Assembly: GCA_030696305.1 (NCBI GenBank) | Contig: JAUYSP010000034.1 | Location: forward strand, 1-35,666 | DNA: 35,666 bases | Direction of reading: 5' to 3' | Source of the DNA: Legionellaceae bacterium | Lineage (GTDB): Bacteria > Pseudomonadota > Gammaproteobacteria > Legionellales > Legionellaceae | Shown here: positions 9,403-18,731 of the stretch, one piece after another | How the letters are laid out: the number at the start of each line of letters is the position of its first letter | Numbering within the stretch: position 1 is the first letter of the stretch | Program-made: the position numbers and the translations under genes | Notes under the pieces: model-generated | Told to the model about the DNA's origin: nothing | Database searches by the model: none | Seen by the model: only the letters and a program-made list of their open reading frames with translations

Positions 9403-10239
9403 ATGAATCTAATTATGCGGTTTACTCACTGTGTTACAGCCATAGCCAGTATGCTCTCTTTGTCGGCTTGCGTTACTAAGGGTACCAATCCAGTTGACCC
9501 TTATGAGCCTATAAACCGTAAAATTTATACATTCAATACTAAGGTTGACTCAATTATTCTTAAACCAGCCGCCAGAGTATACGTCGCCGTAATCCCTCCG
9601 AAAATTCGAGCTGGCGTAAATAACGTCTACAATAACGTCAACATGATACCCACAGTTGCTAATGACATACTGCAAGCAAAATGGAATTATGTCATCAAAG
9701 ATACGTGGCGTTTTATTGCAAACACAACCATTGGTATTGGGGGTATATTTGACCCTGCCAGTACATTTGGTTTACCGCCACATAGTAATGATTTGGGGTT
9801 AACCTTTGCTCAATGGGGGGATAAAAAGTCACCTTACATTATGATTCCTCTCTTAGGACCAAGTACTATCCGTGATGGCATGGGATTAATGTTTGATTAT
9901 ACATTTTTTACACCCTACCCTTACCTGCGTTCCGATCCGCTTATTTGGAGCCTACTGGCTGTAAGATATGTTGATCTTCGCTCACAAATGTTGGACACAG
10001 AGAAACTTATGGCTGATGCTATTGATAAATACTCTTTTATGCGAGATGCCTACTTACAACATCGTAACTTTTTAATTAATGGCGAACAACAAGATACAGG
10101 TGATTTGTATGTAGACGATGATGAAGCTGAAGAAAAAAATAAGAACACTATTTTGCCAGAAGAGCCGGCTAACGGCACGCCATCCAAATTTCCTTTAACA
10201 ACGGCACAACATGTTACACATCGCGCTACTACAACCTGA
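9403..10239 (+). CDS. mlaA: outer-membrane lipoprotein MlaA (VacJ)
   Basis: The 278-residue protein has a lipoprotein signal with lipobox LSAC (Cys23). It is followed by the MlaA block [52 protein letters not shown] and [17 protein letters not shown]. MlaA sits in the outer membrane with porins and removes mislocalised phospholipid for return by the Mla system. No other mla gene is in this window. The C-terminal tail after about residue 230 is acidic and low-complexity (DDDEAEEKN), outside the conserved domain. The last 29 nt overlap trmL. Confidence 0.95.
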   Translation: MNLIMRFTHCVTAIASMLSLSACVTKGTNPVDPYEPINRKIYTFNTKVDSIILKPAARVYVAVIPPKIRAGVNNVYNNVNMIPTVANDILQAKWNYVIKDTWRFIANTTIGIGGIFDPASTFGLPPHSNDLGLTFAQWGDKKSPYIMIPLLGPSTIRDGMGLMFDYTFFTPYPYLRSDPLIWSLLAVRYVDLRSQMLDTEKLMADAIDKYSFMRDAYLQHRNFLINGEQQDTGDLYVDDDEAEEKNKNTILPEEPANGTPSKFPLTTAQHVTHRATTT

Positions 10240-10666
10240 AATACCTCCAAACACAGGAAATATCATTCGTTTATGCGCTAATAGCGGCGCACAATTACAT
10301 TTAATCCACCCATTAGGATTTGCTTTAGAAGATAAACGGATGCGACGAGCTGGTTTGGATTACCATGAATGGGCACATGTCATTCACTATACTGATGCAG
10401 CTGATTTTATTAAAAAAAATCAACAACGGCGGATATTCGCATGTTCCACTAAAGCTCAAAAAAGCTATACCGAAGTAAGCTATCAAGATGATGATTTATT
10501 GTTATTTGGACCGGAAACTCGCGGCCTGCCTGCAGAAATACGCGAACTGTATCAGGCAATCCGTATCCCCATGCGTCCTGAGAGCCGCAGTTTAAATTTA
10601 TCCAATTCAGTAGCAATTATATTATTTGAAGCATGGCGACAGATGGAGTTTTTAGGCTCTAAATGA
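10211..10666 (+). CDS. trmL: tRNA (cytidine/uridine-34-2'-O)-methyltransferase TrmL
   Basis: The 151-residue SPOUT methyltransferase begins [21 protein letters not shown] and contains [25 protein letters not shown], the [11 protein letters not shown] motif and the [19 protein letters not shown] knot region typical of TrmL (YibK). It methylates the wobble ribose of tRNA-Leu isoacceptors. The gene starts inside the 3' end of mlaA (29-nt overlap), implying coupled translation. Its 3' end overlaps the convergent gshB gene by 15 nt. Confidence 0.96.
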   Translation: MLHIALLQPEIPPNTGNIIRLCANSGAQLHLIHPLGFALEDKRMRRAGLDYHEWAHVIHYTDAADFIKKNQQRRIFACSTKAQKSYTEVSYQDDDLLLFGPETRGLPAEIRELYQAIRIPMRPESRSLNLSNSVAIILFEAWRQMEFLGSK

Positions 10667-11599
10667 TTTTAATAGCTGCATGTAGTCATCCGCAATAGGT
10701 AATCCCGTTCCCGCTGTAATTTCCCGAATACACGTCGGACTCGTGACATTAATTTCAGTTAAAAAATCGCCTATTACATCAATCCCAACGAAAGATAGAT
10801 TTTTTTCTCTTAACGTAGGGCCAATCTGCTCGCAAATCCATCGATCTCGGGTCGTGAGTGGCACCACTTTTCCAGAGCCTCCTGCCGCTAAATTACCACG
10901 AATTTCACCCATCGCAGGCATACGTGCTAAACCATAAGGAGCAGGATATCCATCAATTAGTAAAATGCGTTTATCACCTTGTTTAAGAATCGCAGGAATA
11001 TACTGTTGAGCCATAATGGTTACAGTTTCATTTTGAGTTAATAACTCTAAAATTACCGATATATTATTTCCGTCCTCTGTAACACGAAAAACGTTTTTTC
11101 CGCCCATGGCATCAAGCGGTTTAAAAATAACCCGGTTATACGTTTTCCAAAACGCTTTTAAATACGCAATATTTGAAGTCACTAACGTGGGCGCACAGCA
11201 TTGCGGAAAATGTGAAATCATCATTTTTTCATTTGTATCACGCAAACCTTGCGGACTATTTGCAACCAACACACCCTTCTTTTCGGCAAGTTCTAAGGCA
11301 TACAAAGCATAGATATATTCCATAGTAAAAGGCGGATCTTTACGAATTAAAATAATATCCAAATCATGCAATGACTGCTCACCTAATGCCTTTGTTTTCA
11401 CCCACTGTGCCGCTGTCACATCACCGATCGTAAGTTCAGTCAACTGTGCAAATGCTTCTCCATCTCGACAATACAACTCATTTTGCGTAAAAAAGCTGCA
11501 CTTCCAACCCAGCTTTTGGGCACTTTCTAACATCGCTATGGTGGAATCTTTTTTGGGTTTAATAGAACTCAATTCATCCATAAATACAGCAAGTTTCAT
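10652..11599 (-). CDS. gshB: glutathione synthetase
   Basis: The 315-residue ATP-grasp enzyme joins glycine to gamma-glutamylcysteine. Family features are [20 protein letters not shown] at the N-terminus, [30 protein letters not shown] (ATP-grasp Lys), [26 protein letters not shown] and the C-terminal [24 protein letters not shown] metal/substrate block. It follows gshA with a 4-nt ATGA overlap, so the two-step glutathione pathway is a translationally coupled operon. Its 3' end converges on trmL with a 15-nt overlap. Confidence 0.97.
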   Translation of the reverse strand: MKLAVFMDELSSIKPKKDSTIAMLESAQKLGWKCSFFTQNELYCRDGEAFAQLTELTIGDVTAAQWVKTKALGEQSLHDLDIILIRKDPPFTMEYIYALYALELAEKKGVLVANSPQGLRDTNEKMMISHFPQCCAPTLVTSNIAYLKAFWKTYNRVIFKPLDAMGGKNVFRVTEDGNNISVILELLTQNETVTIMAQQYIPAILKQGDKRILLIDGYPAPYGLARMPAMGEIRGNLAAGGSGKVVPLTTRDRWICEQIGPTLREKNLSFVGIDVIGDFLTEINVTSPTCIREITAGTGLPIADDYMQLLKSFRA

Positions 11600-12885
11600 C
11601 GAGCATCTCCAATAGTTGCAACTTCCCGCGCAGCTGCCAAAGCAGCCAAACGAGCAATGACGCCGTAAGCATAAAATCGATTCGGTGTATCTAACACTTT
11701 TAATTTACTAGATGGCATATTACATGCTCCAGCAAACGCTAATGGCTCAAAATGCATGCCTGGCGTATTTAGATTATCATCAATTCCCAGATCCTGATGA
11801 ACTCGATAAAATCCTCCCACGACAAATTGTCCAATCATATAGACAACTGGCTCAGCCACCGCGTTATTATTCATCGTTTCAAAACTATATACACCTTCTT
11901 GAATGATAACACGACTAACCTTTCGACTCCCTTTTGTAGTAGCCATACCTGTTCGTTGTTTACGATTCAGTTGTAATAATTGGCTAGCATCATGCACCAT
12001 CATCACACTCATGCCATAAGTACCATTATCGGCCTTTACTACAACGAATGGTTTTTCTTTAATATCATATTCGATATATTTTTCGCGAATAGCGACTAAT
12101 AATTGATCCACATCATGCGCTATGCTCTCAACCCCTGTTTGCAACATAAAATCAACACCATCATGCGCCCGAAACAATGGATTAATAAACCAAGGATCTA
12201 AATTGATCAATTGCGTAAACTCGGTCACAACCTCATTGTAATACTGAAAATGGATTGATTTTAATCGAGAAGCCCACCCCAATTGCGTTAATGGTTCAAT
12301 ACGTTGTTCAATACCTTGTAACATTTCAGGAATTCCTGCTGATAAATCATTATTTAATAGGAGTAAACACGGTTCAAAATTAACTAAACCAACTTTATTC
12401 CCATTACGAATCAGCGGTTCAAGCAATACAATATCCCCGTTATCTGTAGTCACTTCAGTGGGAGATGTTACATTCGGATCTAAACTCCCAATACGCACGA
12501 TATAACCTGCTTTCGAAAAAATATCGCGCAACACAGCTAAACTTTGCAAATAATATCGATTGCGCGTGTGACTTTCCGGTAGCAATAAAACGTTAGTACA
12601 TCCACTCCCTAATATCGATTGAGCTGCCTGAACACACATCGGCATAAAATCGGGATTTAAATTATTAAATCCTGCCGGAAACAGATTAGTATCTACCGGC
12701 GCTAATTTATAGCCGGCGTGGCGCAAATCAACTGAAGAGGTTATCGGCGGGGTGTTTTTTGCCCATGATTTACGAAACCATGCCTCTATAACACCCACAT
12801 TATTTAACAAAACCTCTTCGACAGGAAATAAGGGACCGGAATGCGCTGTAGTCAAATGTGGAACCGGAACATCGATGAATGTCAT
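11596..12885 (-). CDS. gshA: glutamate-cysteine ligase, proteobacterial GshA type
   Basis: The product (429 residues from ATG 12885) resembles the GshA family distinct from the E. coli enzyme (the TIGR02049/PF08886 kind), which makes gamma-glutamylcysteine. Recognisable parts are SSVDLRHAGYKLAPVDTNLF, VLLLPESHTRN, FVVVKADNGTYGMSVM and FVVGGFYRVH. An in-frame TTG at 12900 would add five residues, but the AAGGA at 12891-12895 sits 5 nt before the ATG, which decides the start. It overlaps gshB by 4 nt and is divergent from the rhodanese at 12961, so the 75-nt gap must hold both promoters. Confidence 0.93.
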   Translation of the reverse strand: MTFIDVPVPHLTTAHSGPLFPVEEVLLNNVGVIEAWFRKSWAKNTPPITSSVDLRHAGYKLAPVDTNLFPAGFNNLNPDFMPMCVQAAQSILGSGCTNVLLLPESHTRNRYYLQSLAVLRDIFSKAGYIVRIGSLDPNVTSPTEVTTDNGDIVLLEPLIRNGNKVGLVNFEPCLLLLNNDLSAGIPEMLQGIEQRIEPLTQLGWASRLKSIHFQYYNEVVTEFTQLINLDPWFINPLFRAHDGVDFMLQTGVESIAHDVDQLLVAIREKYIEYDIKEKPFVVVKADNGTYGMSVMMVHDASQLLQLNRKQRTGMATTKGSRKVSRVIIQEGVYSFETMNNNAVAEPVVYMIGQFVVGGFYRVHQDLGIDDNLNTPGMHFEPLAFAGACNMPSSKLKVLDTPNRFYAYGVIARLAALAAAREVATIGDAR

Positions 12886-12960
12886 ATAAATCCTTAACAA
12901 TTACTTGCTAATAGGATAGCATACCTTGATACATCTATCGCCCAGCAAAGGATCGTTACT

Positions 12961-13314
12961 GTGACAAAAGAATGCCAAATCAAAACCATAAGCGTACATG
13001 AATTAAAAGCTCATTACGACAACGCTGAACAAATCAGCCTGATCGATGTGCGGGAATTAGACGAATGGCGCGAGCAGCATATTCCTGGAGCCATACACAT
13101 TCCCAAAGATACGCTTATTTCTCTGATTCAAGAAAAAATTCCAGAGCATTCAAAACCAATTTATCTGCATTGTCGCGCCGGAGTTCGTTCATTACACGCA
13201 GCGGATTGTTTACTTGAATTAGGCTATAAAGAAGTCTATTCCGTGGATGGTGGCATTGTCGAATGGGAAAAAGCGGGCTATCCAGTTAAAACTGCGATTG
13301 ACGATCAACACTAA
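12961..13314 (+). CDS. single-domain rhodanese (sulfurtransferase-like)
   Basis: The 117-residue cytosolic rhodanese domain has SLIDVRELDEWREQHIPGAIHIP and the catalytic loop HCRAGVRS with Cys71, followed by DGGIVEWEKAGYPV. It probably transfers sulfane sulfur to an acceptor; the substrate is unknown. The start is GTG at 12961 with AAAGGA upstream. It leads a plus-strand cluster with a membrane rhodanese, grxC, secB and gpsA, and lies back to back with the glutathione operon. Confidence 0.9.
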   Translation: MTKECQIKTISVHELKAHYDNAEQISLIDVRELDEWREQHIPGAIHIPKDTLISLIQEKIPEHSKPIYLHCRAGVRSLHAADCLLELGYKEVYSVDGGIVEWEKAGYPVKTAIDDQH

Positions 13315-13359
13315 TCCTATTTATACTTCGCGACATTATCCGTTAAAACAAGGCACGTT

Positions 13360-13779
13360 ATGGACCATTTAATTCAATTTGCAAACAATCATTGGCAACT
13401 CTGCTTAGCATTTGTCGTGATTCTTTTAATTATTTTTATCAACGAATACTACTCGTTGCAGCAACAAGGGAAAACAGTAACAACTGAAGCTGCAGTCGCA
13501 CTTATCAACCATGACGATGCCGTTGTGTTTGATTTACGTTCCGCGGACTTATTTAAAAGTGGTCATATCATCCATTCAATCCGTGTATCAAAAACTGATT
13601 TCGACCAACCTAAAATGGATAAGTATAAAAACAAACCCATTATTTTAGTATGTGCACGTGGGATTGAATCAGCCGCATTAGCCACGGCATTGCGTAAAAA
13701 AGGTTATACTCAACCTATGGTATTAGCAGGTGGTTTTAACGCATGGCAAACAGCGACCCTTCCTGTGGTAAAAAAATAA
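13360..13779 (+). CDS. membrane-anchored rhodanese, YibN-like
   Basis: The 139-residue protein has one N-terminal transmembrane helix (about residues 13-28) and a rhodanese domain with VVFDLRSADLFKSGHI, active-site loop VCARGIESA (Cys98) and GGFNAWQ. The same gene order, yibN-grxC-secB-gpsA, is known in E. coli, which supports the YibN assignment. The helix would hold the domain at the inner membrane, facing the cytoplasm. The function in sulfur transfer or membrane biogenesis is not settled from sequence. Confidence 0.9.
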   Translation: MDHLIQFANNHWQLCLAFVVILLIIFINEYYSLQQQGKTVTTEAAVALINHDDAVVFDLRSADLFKSGHIIHSIRVSKTDFDQPKMDKYKNKPIILVCARGIESAALATALRKKGYTQPMVLAGGFNAWQTATLPVVKK

Positions 13780-13789
13780 GGAGTGAAAT

Positions 13790-14044
13790 ATGGCAAAAAT
13801 TATTATGTATAGCACCGCTGCTTGTCCTTATTGCGAACGAGCAAGACAGCTATTAGTACGTAAAAACCAATTATTCACTGAAATTCGTGTTGATGAGATG
13901 CCAGAAAAACGAGAAGAAATGATCGCCAAAAGCAATCGTCGCACAGTACCGCAAATTTTTATTGACGGCCAAGCAATCGGTGGCTGCGATGATTTGTATG
14001 CTCTGGAAAGCTCAGGGCAATTAGACAACTTGTTAAAAGGATAA
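13790..14044 (+). CDS. grxC: glutaredoxin 3
   Basis: This compact 84-residue glutaredoxin has the dithiol site CPYC (Cys12, Cys15), the [18 protein letters not shown] glutathione-binding stretch and the normal GrxC length. It reduces protein disulfides with glutathione made by the gshAB operon on the opposite strand about 1 kb away. It lies 10 nt after the membrane rhodanese and 8 nt before secB, and a GGAG ribosome-binding site precedes it. Confidence 0.96.
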   Translation: MAKIIMYSTAACPYCERARQLLVRKNQLFTEIRVDEMPEKREEMIAKSNRRTVPQIFIDGQAIGGCDDLYALESSGQLDNLLKG

Positions 14045-14052
14045 TTAAGACT

Positions 14053-14541
14053 ATGAGTACTCCAGAAAACAATGCAGTAGAAGGCACTGATTCACAATTC
14101 ATGATTCAACGCATTTATATTAAAAATTTATCATTTGAAACTACCAACACACCCGCAATATTTCAACAAAAATGGGAACCTGAGTTAAATCTAGATTTAA
14201 ATACCCAGCATACACAATTAGATGAAAACGTCTATGAAGTAGCGCTTACAGTAACAGCGACGGTTAAAAGTGGTCAAAGTACTGCTTTTTTAGTAGAAGT
14301 TCAACAAGCCGGTATTTTCAGTATCCAAGGACCTTCTACAGAACAACTAGAGCATTTATTAAATAGCTTCTGCCCAAGTTTACTATTCCCCTATGCCCGT
14401 GAAGTAATTTCGTCTGAAGTCGTTCGTGGTAGTTTTCCACAATTAGTTTTAGCTCCTATCAATTTTGATGCGCTTTATATGCAACAACAACAAGATAAAC
14501 AAAAGCAAGCGACTCAAGAAAAAGACGAGGTTACACATTAA
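14053..14541 (+). CDS. secB: protein-export chaperone SecB
   Basis: The 162-residue tetrameric chaperone keeps preproteins unfolded for SecA. It shows [21 protein letters not shown], the acidic [11 protein letters not shown] strand, [20 protein letters not shown] and the [32 protein letters not shown] core that defines SecB. The tail is Gln-rich and highly charged. Its stop overlaps the gpsA start by one base (TAATG). Confidence 0.97.
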   Translation: MSTPENNAVEGTDSQFMIQRIYIKNLSFETTNTPAIFQQKWEPELNLDLNTQHTQLDENVYEVALTVTATVKSGQSTAFLVEVQQAGIFSIQGPSTEQLEHLLNSFCPSLLFPYAREVISSEVVRGSFPQLVLAPINFDALYMQQQQDKQKQATQEKDEVTH

Positions 14542-15545
14542 TGAAATCTACTGCCACAGCTGGGCCTGTTGCTATTTTAGGTGCTGGTTCATGGGGAACT
14601 GCCATCGCGATACACATAGCCCAAAGTGGCAAATCGGTTTTGTTATGGGCACACAACAAACAACACGTCAGCGACATGCGGACTGACCGTTGTAATGCTC
14701 GATATTTACCTAATAATCCATTTCCTTCGATGCTTGAACCCATTGACGATCTAGCGCAATGTATGCAACAAGCATCCGAGGTCATCATTGCAGTTCCTTC
14801 TCATGCGTTTCTCTCGCTACTCCACAAACTCCCCCAACGAATGCAAGGTTTAGCTTGGTTAACCAAAGGAATTGATCCTGAAACACACACTTTACTGAGC
14901 GATGCAGTAAATAAAAAATGGGGTGAACATTACCCAATTGCTATCATATCGGGTCCCTCATTTGCCGGGGAAGTTGCCCAAGGCCTACCAACCGCGTTAG
15001 TTGTTGCCGGCAATAATTTGGAATACCAACAAAGCATTCGCCATCTATTGCATCAAAAAAACATGCGCGTTTATTTATCTGACGATTGGGTAGGAGTTCA
15101 GCTATGTGGGGCTGTAAAAAACATATTAGCTATCGCATGCGGTATAAGCGACGGCCTAAATTATGGTGCTAATGCAAAAGCTGCGTTAATTACACGCGGC
15201 CTTGCTGAAATGAGTCGCTTAGGACTTGCTCTGGGGGCTCGGCCAGATACTTTTATGGGATTAGCTGGTGTTGGCGATCTCGTCCTTACTTGCACCGATG
15301 ATCAATCACGAAATCGTCGTTTTGGCCTCCAACTGGGCGAAGGTATTGACTCGAGCACAGCGGAAAAAAATATCGGCCAAGTGGTTGAAGGCAAATATAA
15401 CGCCATACAAATATGTGCATTAGCAGCAAAACATCATATTGATATGCCCATTTGCCAAGAAGTTAATGCGGTTTTGCAAGGAAAGTATACACCCACGGAA
15501 GCAGTTAGCCATTTGATGCAACGCCCGCCACGAGATGAACGCTAA
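14541..15545 (+). CDS. gpsA: glycerol-3-phosphate dehydrogenase [NAD(P)+]
   Basis: The 334-residue enzyme reduces dihydroxyacetone phosphate to glycerol-3-phosphate for phospholipid synthesis. It has the dinucleotide motif ILGAGSWGTAIAIHIA, the LLWAHN cofactor strand, SGPSFAGEVAQGLPTA, the catalytic-lysine block GAVKNILAIACGI, and the GLAGVGDLVLTCT and SRNRRFG signatures. It ends the rhodanese-grxC-secB-gpsA cluster, translationally coupled to secB by TAATG, and converges on murI with a 21-nt gap. Confidence 0.97.
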   Translation: MKSTATAGPVAILGAGSWGTAIAIHIAQSGKSVLLWAHNKQHVSDMRTDRCNARYLPNNPFPSMLEPIDDLAQCMQQASEVIIAVPSHAFLSLLHKLPQRMQGLAWLTKGIDPETHTLLSDAVNKKWGEHYPIAIISGPSFAGEVAQGLPTALVVAGNNLEYQQSIRHLLHQKNMRVYLSDDWVGVQLCGAVKNILAIACGISDGLNYGANAKAALITRGLAEMSRLGLALGARPDTFMGLAGVGDLVLTCTDDQSRNRRFGLQLGEGIDSSTAEKNIGQVVEGKYNAIQICALAAKHHIDMPICQEVNAVLQGKYTPTEAVSHLMQRPPRDER

Positions 15546-15566
15546 GGAACGGGCCAGAAATAACTA

Positions 15567-16382
15567 TTATTTCAAAGCATCGATCAATTCAATATCTCCC
15601 GCCGCCAGTGGAGTATTTAAAAACAGTTGTCCGACTGACTGAAAACGTTTGACCGAATCAGTTACTAAATACGATGTAGACCCACTAGTTGTATGTTCAC
15701 GCCTTATTAAATTATCCTGAATAAGCAATTGCTTAAGTGCAATAGCAGTCGCATCAGCCGAATCAACGACCGCAACATGCGGTGCTAACATCTCCTTCAA
15801 TAGTGGTTTAAACACAGGAAAATGTGTGCAACCTAAAAGGATAGTATCTTCATCCTTAATATCCATCAAATAATGCGTCAATGCAGCGCGAGCTATCTCA
15901 TTATCCACCATGCCCTCTTCCGCCAACGCAACTAACAAACTGCAAGCACGGGCGTGAATCGCGACATTTGGCAATTGACTGCGAATTAAATGTTGATATG
16001 CATTCGCAGCAATTGTTGTTTCAGTTGCTAAGACTGCAATGCGTTGATTTTTAGTCGCTGCCACAGCCGCACCCGCACCTGGAGATACAACGCCTAGCAC
16101 TGGCAAATCAGGTAACATAGCTTGTAAATGAGGTAAGGCCGCTGTCGTTGCGGTATTGCAAGCAATCACTAAGGCTTTAATTCGTCGTTCTACCAGCAAA
16201 CGTGCCATCTGGACTGCATATTGCTGAACCGTATTTTGACTTTTCGTCCCATAAGGTAAGCGAGCAGTGTCTCCCAGATAAATAAACGACTCCGAAGGCA
16301 ACAGTTCACGTAATGCACGTAATACAGTTAACCCACCCATCCCCGAGTCAAACACCCCAATCGCTAGCTGCTGCTTATTCAT
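15567..16382 (-). CDS. murI: glutamate racemase
   Basis: The 271-residue cofactor-independent racemase makes D-glutamate for peptidoglycan. The N-terminal GVFDSGMGGLTVL carries the catalytic Asp/Ser, VIACNTATT the first thiol base (Cys75), and ILLGCTHFPVF the second (Cys185). YLGDTARLPYGTKS is also typical. Length is normal. It lies 30 nt downstream of the large coiled-coil gene on the same strand, but no functional link is evident. Confidence 0.96.
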   Translation of the reverse strand: MNKQQLAIGVFDSGMGGLTVLRALRELLPSESFIYLGDTARLPYGTKSQNTVQQYAVQMARLLVERRIKALVIACNTATTAALPHLQAMLPDLPVLGVVSPGAGAAVAATKNQRIAVLATETTIAANAYQHLIRSQLPNVAIHARACSLLVALAEEGMVDNEIARAALTHYLMDIKDEDTILLGCTHFPVFKPLLKEMLAPHVAVVDSADATAIALKQLLIQDNLIRREHTTSGSTSYLVTDSVKRFQSVGQLFLNTPLAAGDIELIDALK

Positions 16383-16412
16383 GATTTCTCACTTAGAATT
16401 ATCTGTAGTTAA

Positions 16413-18458
16413 TTAGGGCCTGTGCAATGATGTTCTATCTATTTCAACTTCTGGAGCAACATCTTCAATCTCTCTTGCATTCTGTGTGGTTGTTTTATAA
16501 AGACCTTTATACGCTGCTGTAACTTCTATTTTAGTAGCCGCAAACTCAGCACTTTTAATATATTGTTCTCTGAACGATTTACGCGATTTACCAAGTAAAC
16601 TGGGTTTATCTGCTCCAGGAACATTCACTTTGATGCATCCAGGATCTAATTGAATATAATCTTCATCTTTATCGTCTGGATTAGGGGCTGTAAGCATCAA
16701 TAAAGCAGCATGCACCATAGCCGCTTGTTCCGCGTGCTCTCCTCTACCATTTAAAATAATAGGATCGCCACTACCTGGTTTATATTTATAGAGCAACTCA
16801 GACGCAAACTTAACTGCAGCTAATCGCTTAGCATTATCGTCCAAAGTCGAAAATGCAGTGCGATCTGTTACCACTCCAATTTCTTTACCCGTTGCGGTGG
16901 TGCGGATCTTCGTTTCTATGCATATTTTTGAGTTACCAATATTACAAGTTGAGCGTTTGATATCCCCTTCGTTTAAATATACGCTTCGTGAAATAATGTG
17001 TCCTTCTAACCCATGTTGAAACGCACCATCCGGCTTATTATCCTGCGAGCCTTTACGAATAATTTCTTCAATAAAATAAGGTTTACCGTTTGGAGAAGAG
17101 TGAATATCTGATAACGCCATAATTCGAATCAAGAAATTGGAGCGTTTCTCAATTTTTGTGCGGTTTGCCTCAGGATCTGCTGCAAGTGTTTTGCATAATT
17201 CAAGTAATTCTCTATTGCGCTTGACATATTCATTTAACTCATCTGCTCGTAAGCCTGCATTTTCAACCAGAGCTAGACCGCTATTAATTTTGCTATCGTC
17301 ATAGACACCAAAAGTATGGTTATTTTTTGCTATTTCGGACAAAATCATATTATTCTCAATAGCGCTGAAGTGGCCATTAAAACCATTTATCAACTTGAAT
17401 TGAAGAGTACCTTCTTTTACATCACCATTTCTATCACGGACAAAGTATGATAGTTCTTTCTTACCTTTATTTTTTCTACAATAGACCTTATTTTTCTCCA
17501 TTTTATTGTTGGGTGTTGGATGAGTATTTTCATAAACAACTTTATAGCCATTCAATCCATTCAATTCAATGCTGTATAAATTCAATTGATCACGCAAAGA
17601 TTCTACCGATTTTAAACGACGACCTAAATGGTCTCTGGCTTGCTGTATTCTTTTCTCAGCCGCCTGAAGAGCCGCTTTACTTTCAGAAAGCTTCCTGCCC
17701 TTTTCTTCTAAAAATGCCTTATTATTTCGATTTTTTTTATCTTTTAAAGATATTTCATTAGCCTCGATTTCCCCATCAATCCTATCTAATGCATCCTTCA
17801 ATGAGGCAGTTGAATTTAATTTGTCTATGTCAACTATAAGAGCCTGCATCTCACTAAAAGTCGTTTCAAGCAACTCGGATTTTGATGTTGTTAAATCAGT
17901 CCATTTTGCTGTTTTTTCCGCAACATCTTTTTTTCTTACTGCTTCAATAGCAGCAAGTTTTTCGGTCGCCTTCGTGGCGAGATTTTTTATATTTGTTGCA
18001 AAAACCGGATCAACACTAAAATCATTAAAATCATTAAAATCATGATAGTATCTAAATCGCTTTGTATTTTCAGACTCAGATGATGTCGCAATACTAGCGA
18101 TTTTACCTAAATAATTTTTTTCATCTACGGTTGCAGAGTCATCATTTATCTTTTCTATCCGCTCAAGCACATCTATCATCAGCAGTTTATGCCTGGCATG
18201 CTTAATTAATCTTTCTGCAGAATAATCAGGATCTTCTTTGACAAGCTCATTAGCGCTGACAACAGAAGATTTTCTATAAATACCTTCCGTATCATTTGCC
18301 CTTTCAATAAAAGAATCAATTTCTTTATCTTTAGGGGCTATTCTATAATCACCGGGATATAACGCCAGCAAAATTTTCTTATTCCGCTCTCGATCGAGGG
18401 GGGCACTCATATCTGCTTGTTGAATCCAATTAAACAGCTCTTTATTCGAAGTTGTCAT
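16413..18458 (-). CDS. large coiled-coil protein, candidate secreted effector
   Basis: I do not recognise a family in this 681-residue protein. It is soluble, with no signal peptide or membrane segment. Residues roughly 165-300 are Lys/Glu/Ala-rich and predicted by eye as long coiled coils (for example ALQAAEKRIQQARDHL). A mixed alpha/beta region follows; near the end RGEHAEQAAMVHAALLML and LDPGCIKVNVPG look like parts of a folded domain. The last residues (REIEDVAPEVEIDRTSLHRP) form an acidic E-block like C-terminal signals of Dot/Icm type IV effectors. The start is ATG 18458, because AGAGGG lies 6 nt upstream; an in-frame TTG at 18464 would directly abut that site. The effector role is inference. 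Confidence 0.75.
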   Translation of the reverse strand: MTTSNKELFNWIQQADMSAPLDRERNKKILLALYPGDYRIAPKDKEIDSFIERANDTEGIYRKSSVVSANELVKEDPDYSAERLIKHARHKLLMIDVLERIEKINDDSATVDEKNYLGKIASIATSSESENTKRFRYYHDFNDFNDFSVDPVFATNIKNLATKATEKLAAIEAVRKKDVAEKTAKWTDLTTSKSELLETTFSEMQALIVDIDKLNSTASLKDALDRIDGEIEANEISLKDKKNRNNKAFLEEKGRKLSESKAALQAAEKRIQQARDHLGRRLKSVESLRDQLNLYSIELNGLNGYKVVYENTHPTPNNKMEKNKVYCRKNKGKKELSYFVRDRNGDVKEGTLQFKLINGFNGHFSAIENNMILSEIAKNNHTFGVYDDSKINSGLALVENAGLRADELNEYVKRNRELLELCKTLAADPEANRTKIEKRSNFLIRIMALSDIHSSPNGKPYFIEEIIRKGSQDNKPDGAFQHGLEGHIISRSVYLNEGDIKRSTCNIGNSKICIETKIRTTATGKEIGVVTDRTAFSTLDDNAKRLAAVKFASELLYKYKPGSGDPIILNGRGEHAEQAAMVHAALLMLTAPNPDDKDEDYIQLDPGCIKVNVPGADKPSLLGKSRKSFREQYIKSAEFAATKIEVTAAYKGLYKTTTQNAREIEDVAPEVEIDRTSLHRP
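18017..18043 (-). repeat. three exact 9-bp tandem repeats inside the coiled-coil gene
   Basis: The unit TAAAATCAT occurs three times without change at 18017-18025, 18026-18034 and 18035-18043. On the coding strand it gives the repeated Asp-Phe/Asn-Asp-Phe stretch HDFNDFNDFS, near residue 140 of the protein. Because the unit is a multiple of three, copy-number change would keep the frame. Confidence 0.9.
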
Positions 18459-18596
18459 ATCCAACCCTCTTTACACATTTTATGGCATGAAGTACAACGA
18501 ACTAAGCTCGGTGCACAATACAAGGCCTAAGTTCTATTAATTATAACATATGTTTAAAAAACACCCAACAATCTGAGGGTCATTTCCACCAGGCCT

Positions 18597-18727
18597 ACGT
18601 CCCGCGGCTTGTCCGCGGGATCTATAGATGTTGTTCAATACACAATTCTATTGCATAGCTATAGATCGAACTGGATCCCGCGGACAAGCCGCGGGACGTC
18701 GAAATATGAATTGTCGACAGACCCTAA
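18597..18727. repeat. paired inverted CCGCGG palindromes
   Basis: Positions 18597-18621 and 18675-18699 form a perfect 25-bp inverted repeat, separated by 53 nt. Each arm also contains its own palindrome (CCCGCGG, 5-nt loop, CCGCGGG). The right flank TGAATTGTCGACAGACCCTA almost matches the flank of the copy at 9264-9284. The element ends 4 nt from the stop of the DUF1704 gene. It occupies most of the 273-nt spacer 18459-18731; the remainder shows nothing else I can name. Confidence 0.9.
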
Positions 18728-18731
18728 TATA

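Noticed and set aside
15546-15590. Intrinsic terminator between gpsA and murI
   Set aside because: The GAAATAACTATTATTTC palindrome is short and AT-only, with no GC stem or clear T-run.
18017-18043. CRISPR-like or regulatory repeat array
   Set aside because: Only three contiguous 9-bp copies inside a coding frame, without spacers. No CRISPR array was seen anywhere in the window.
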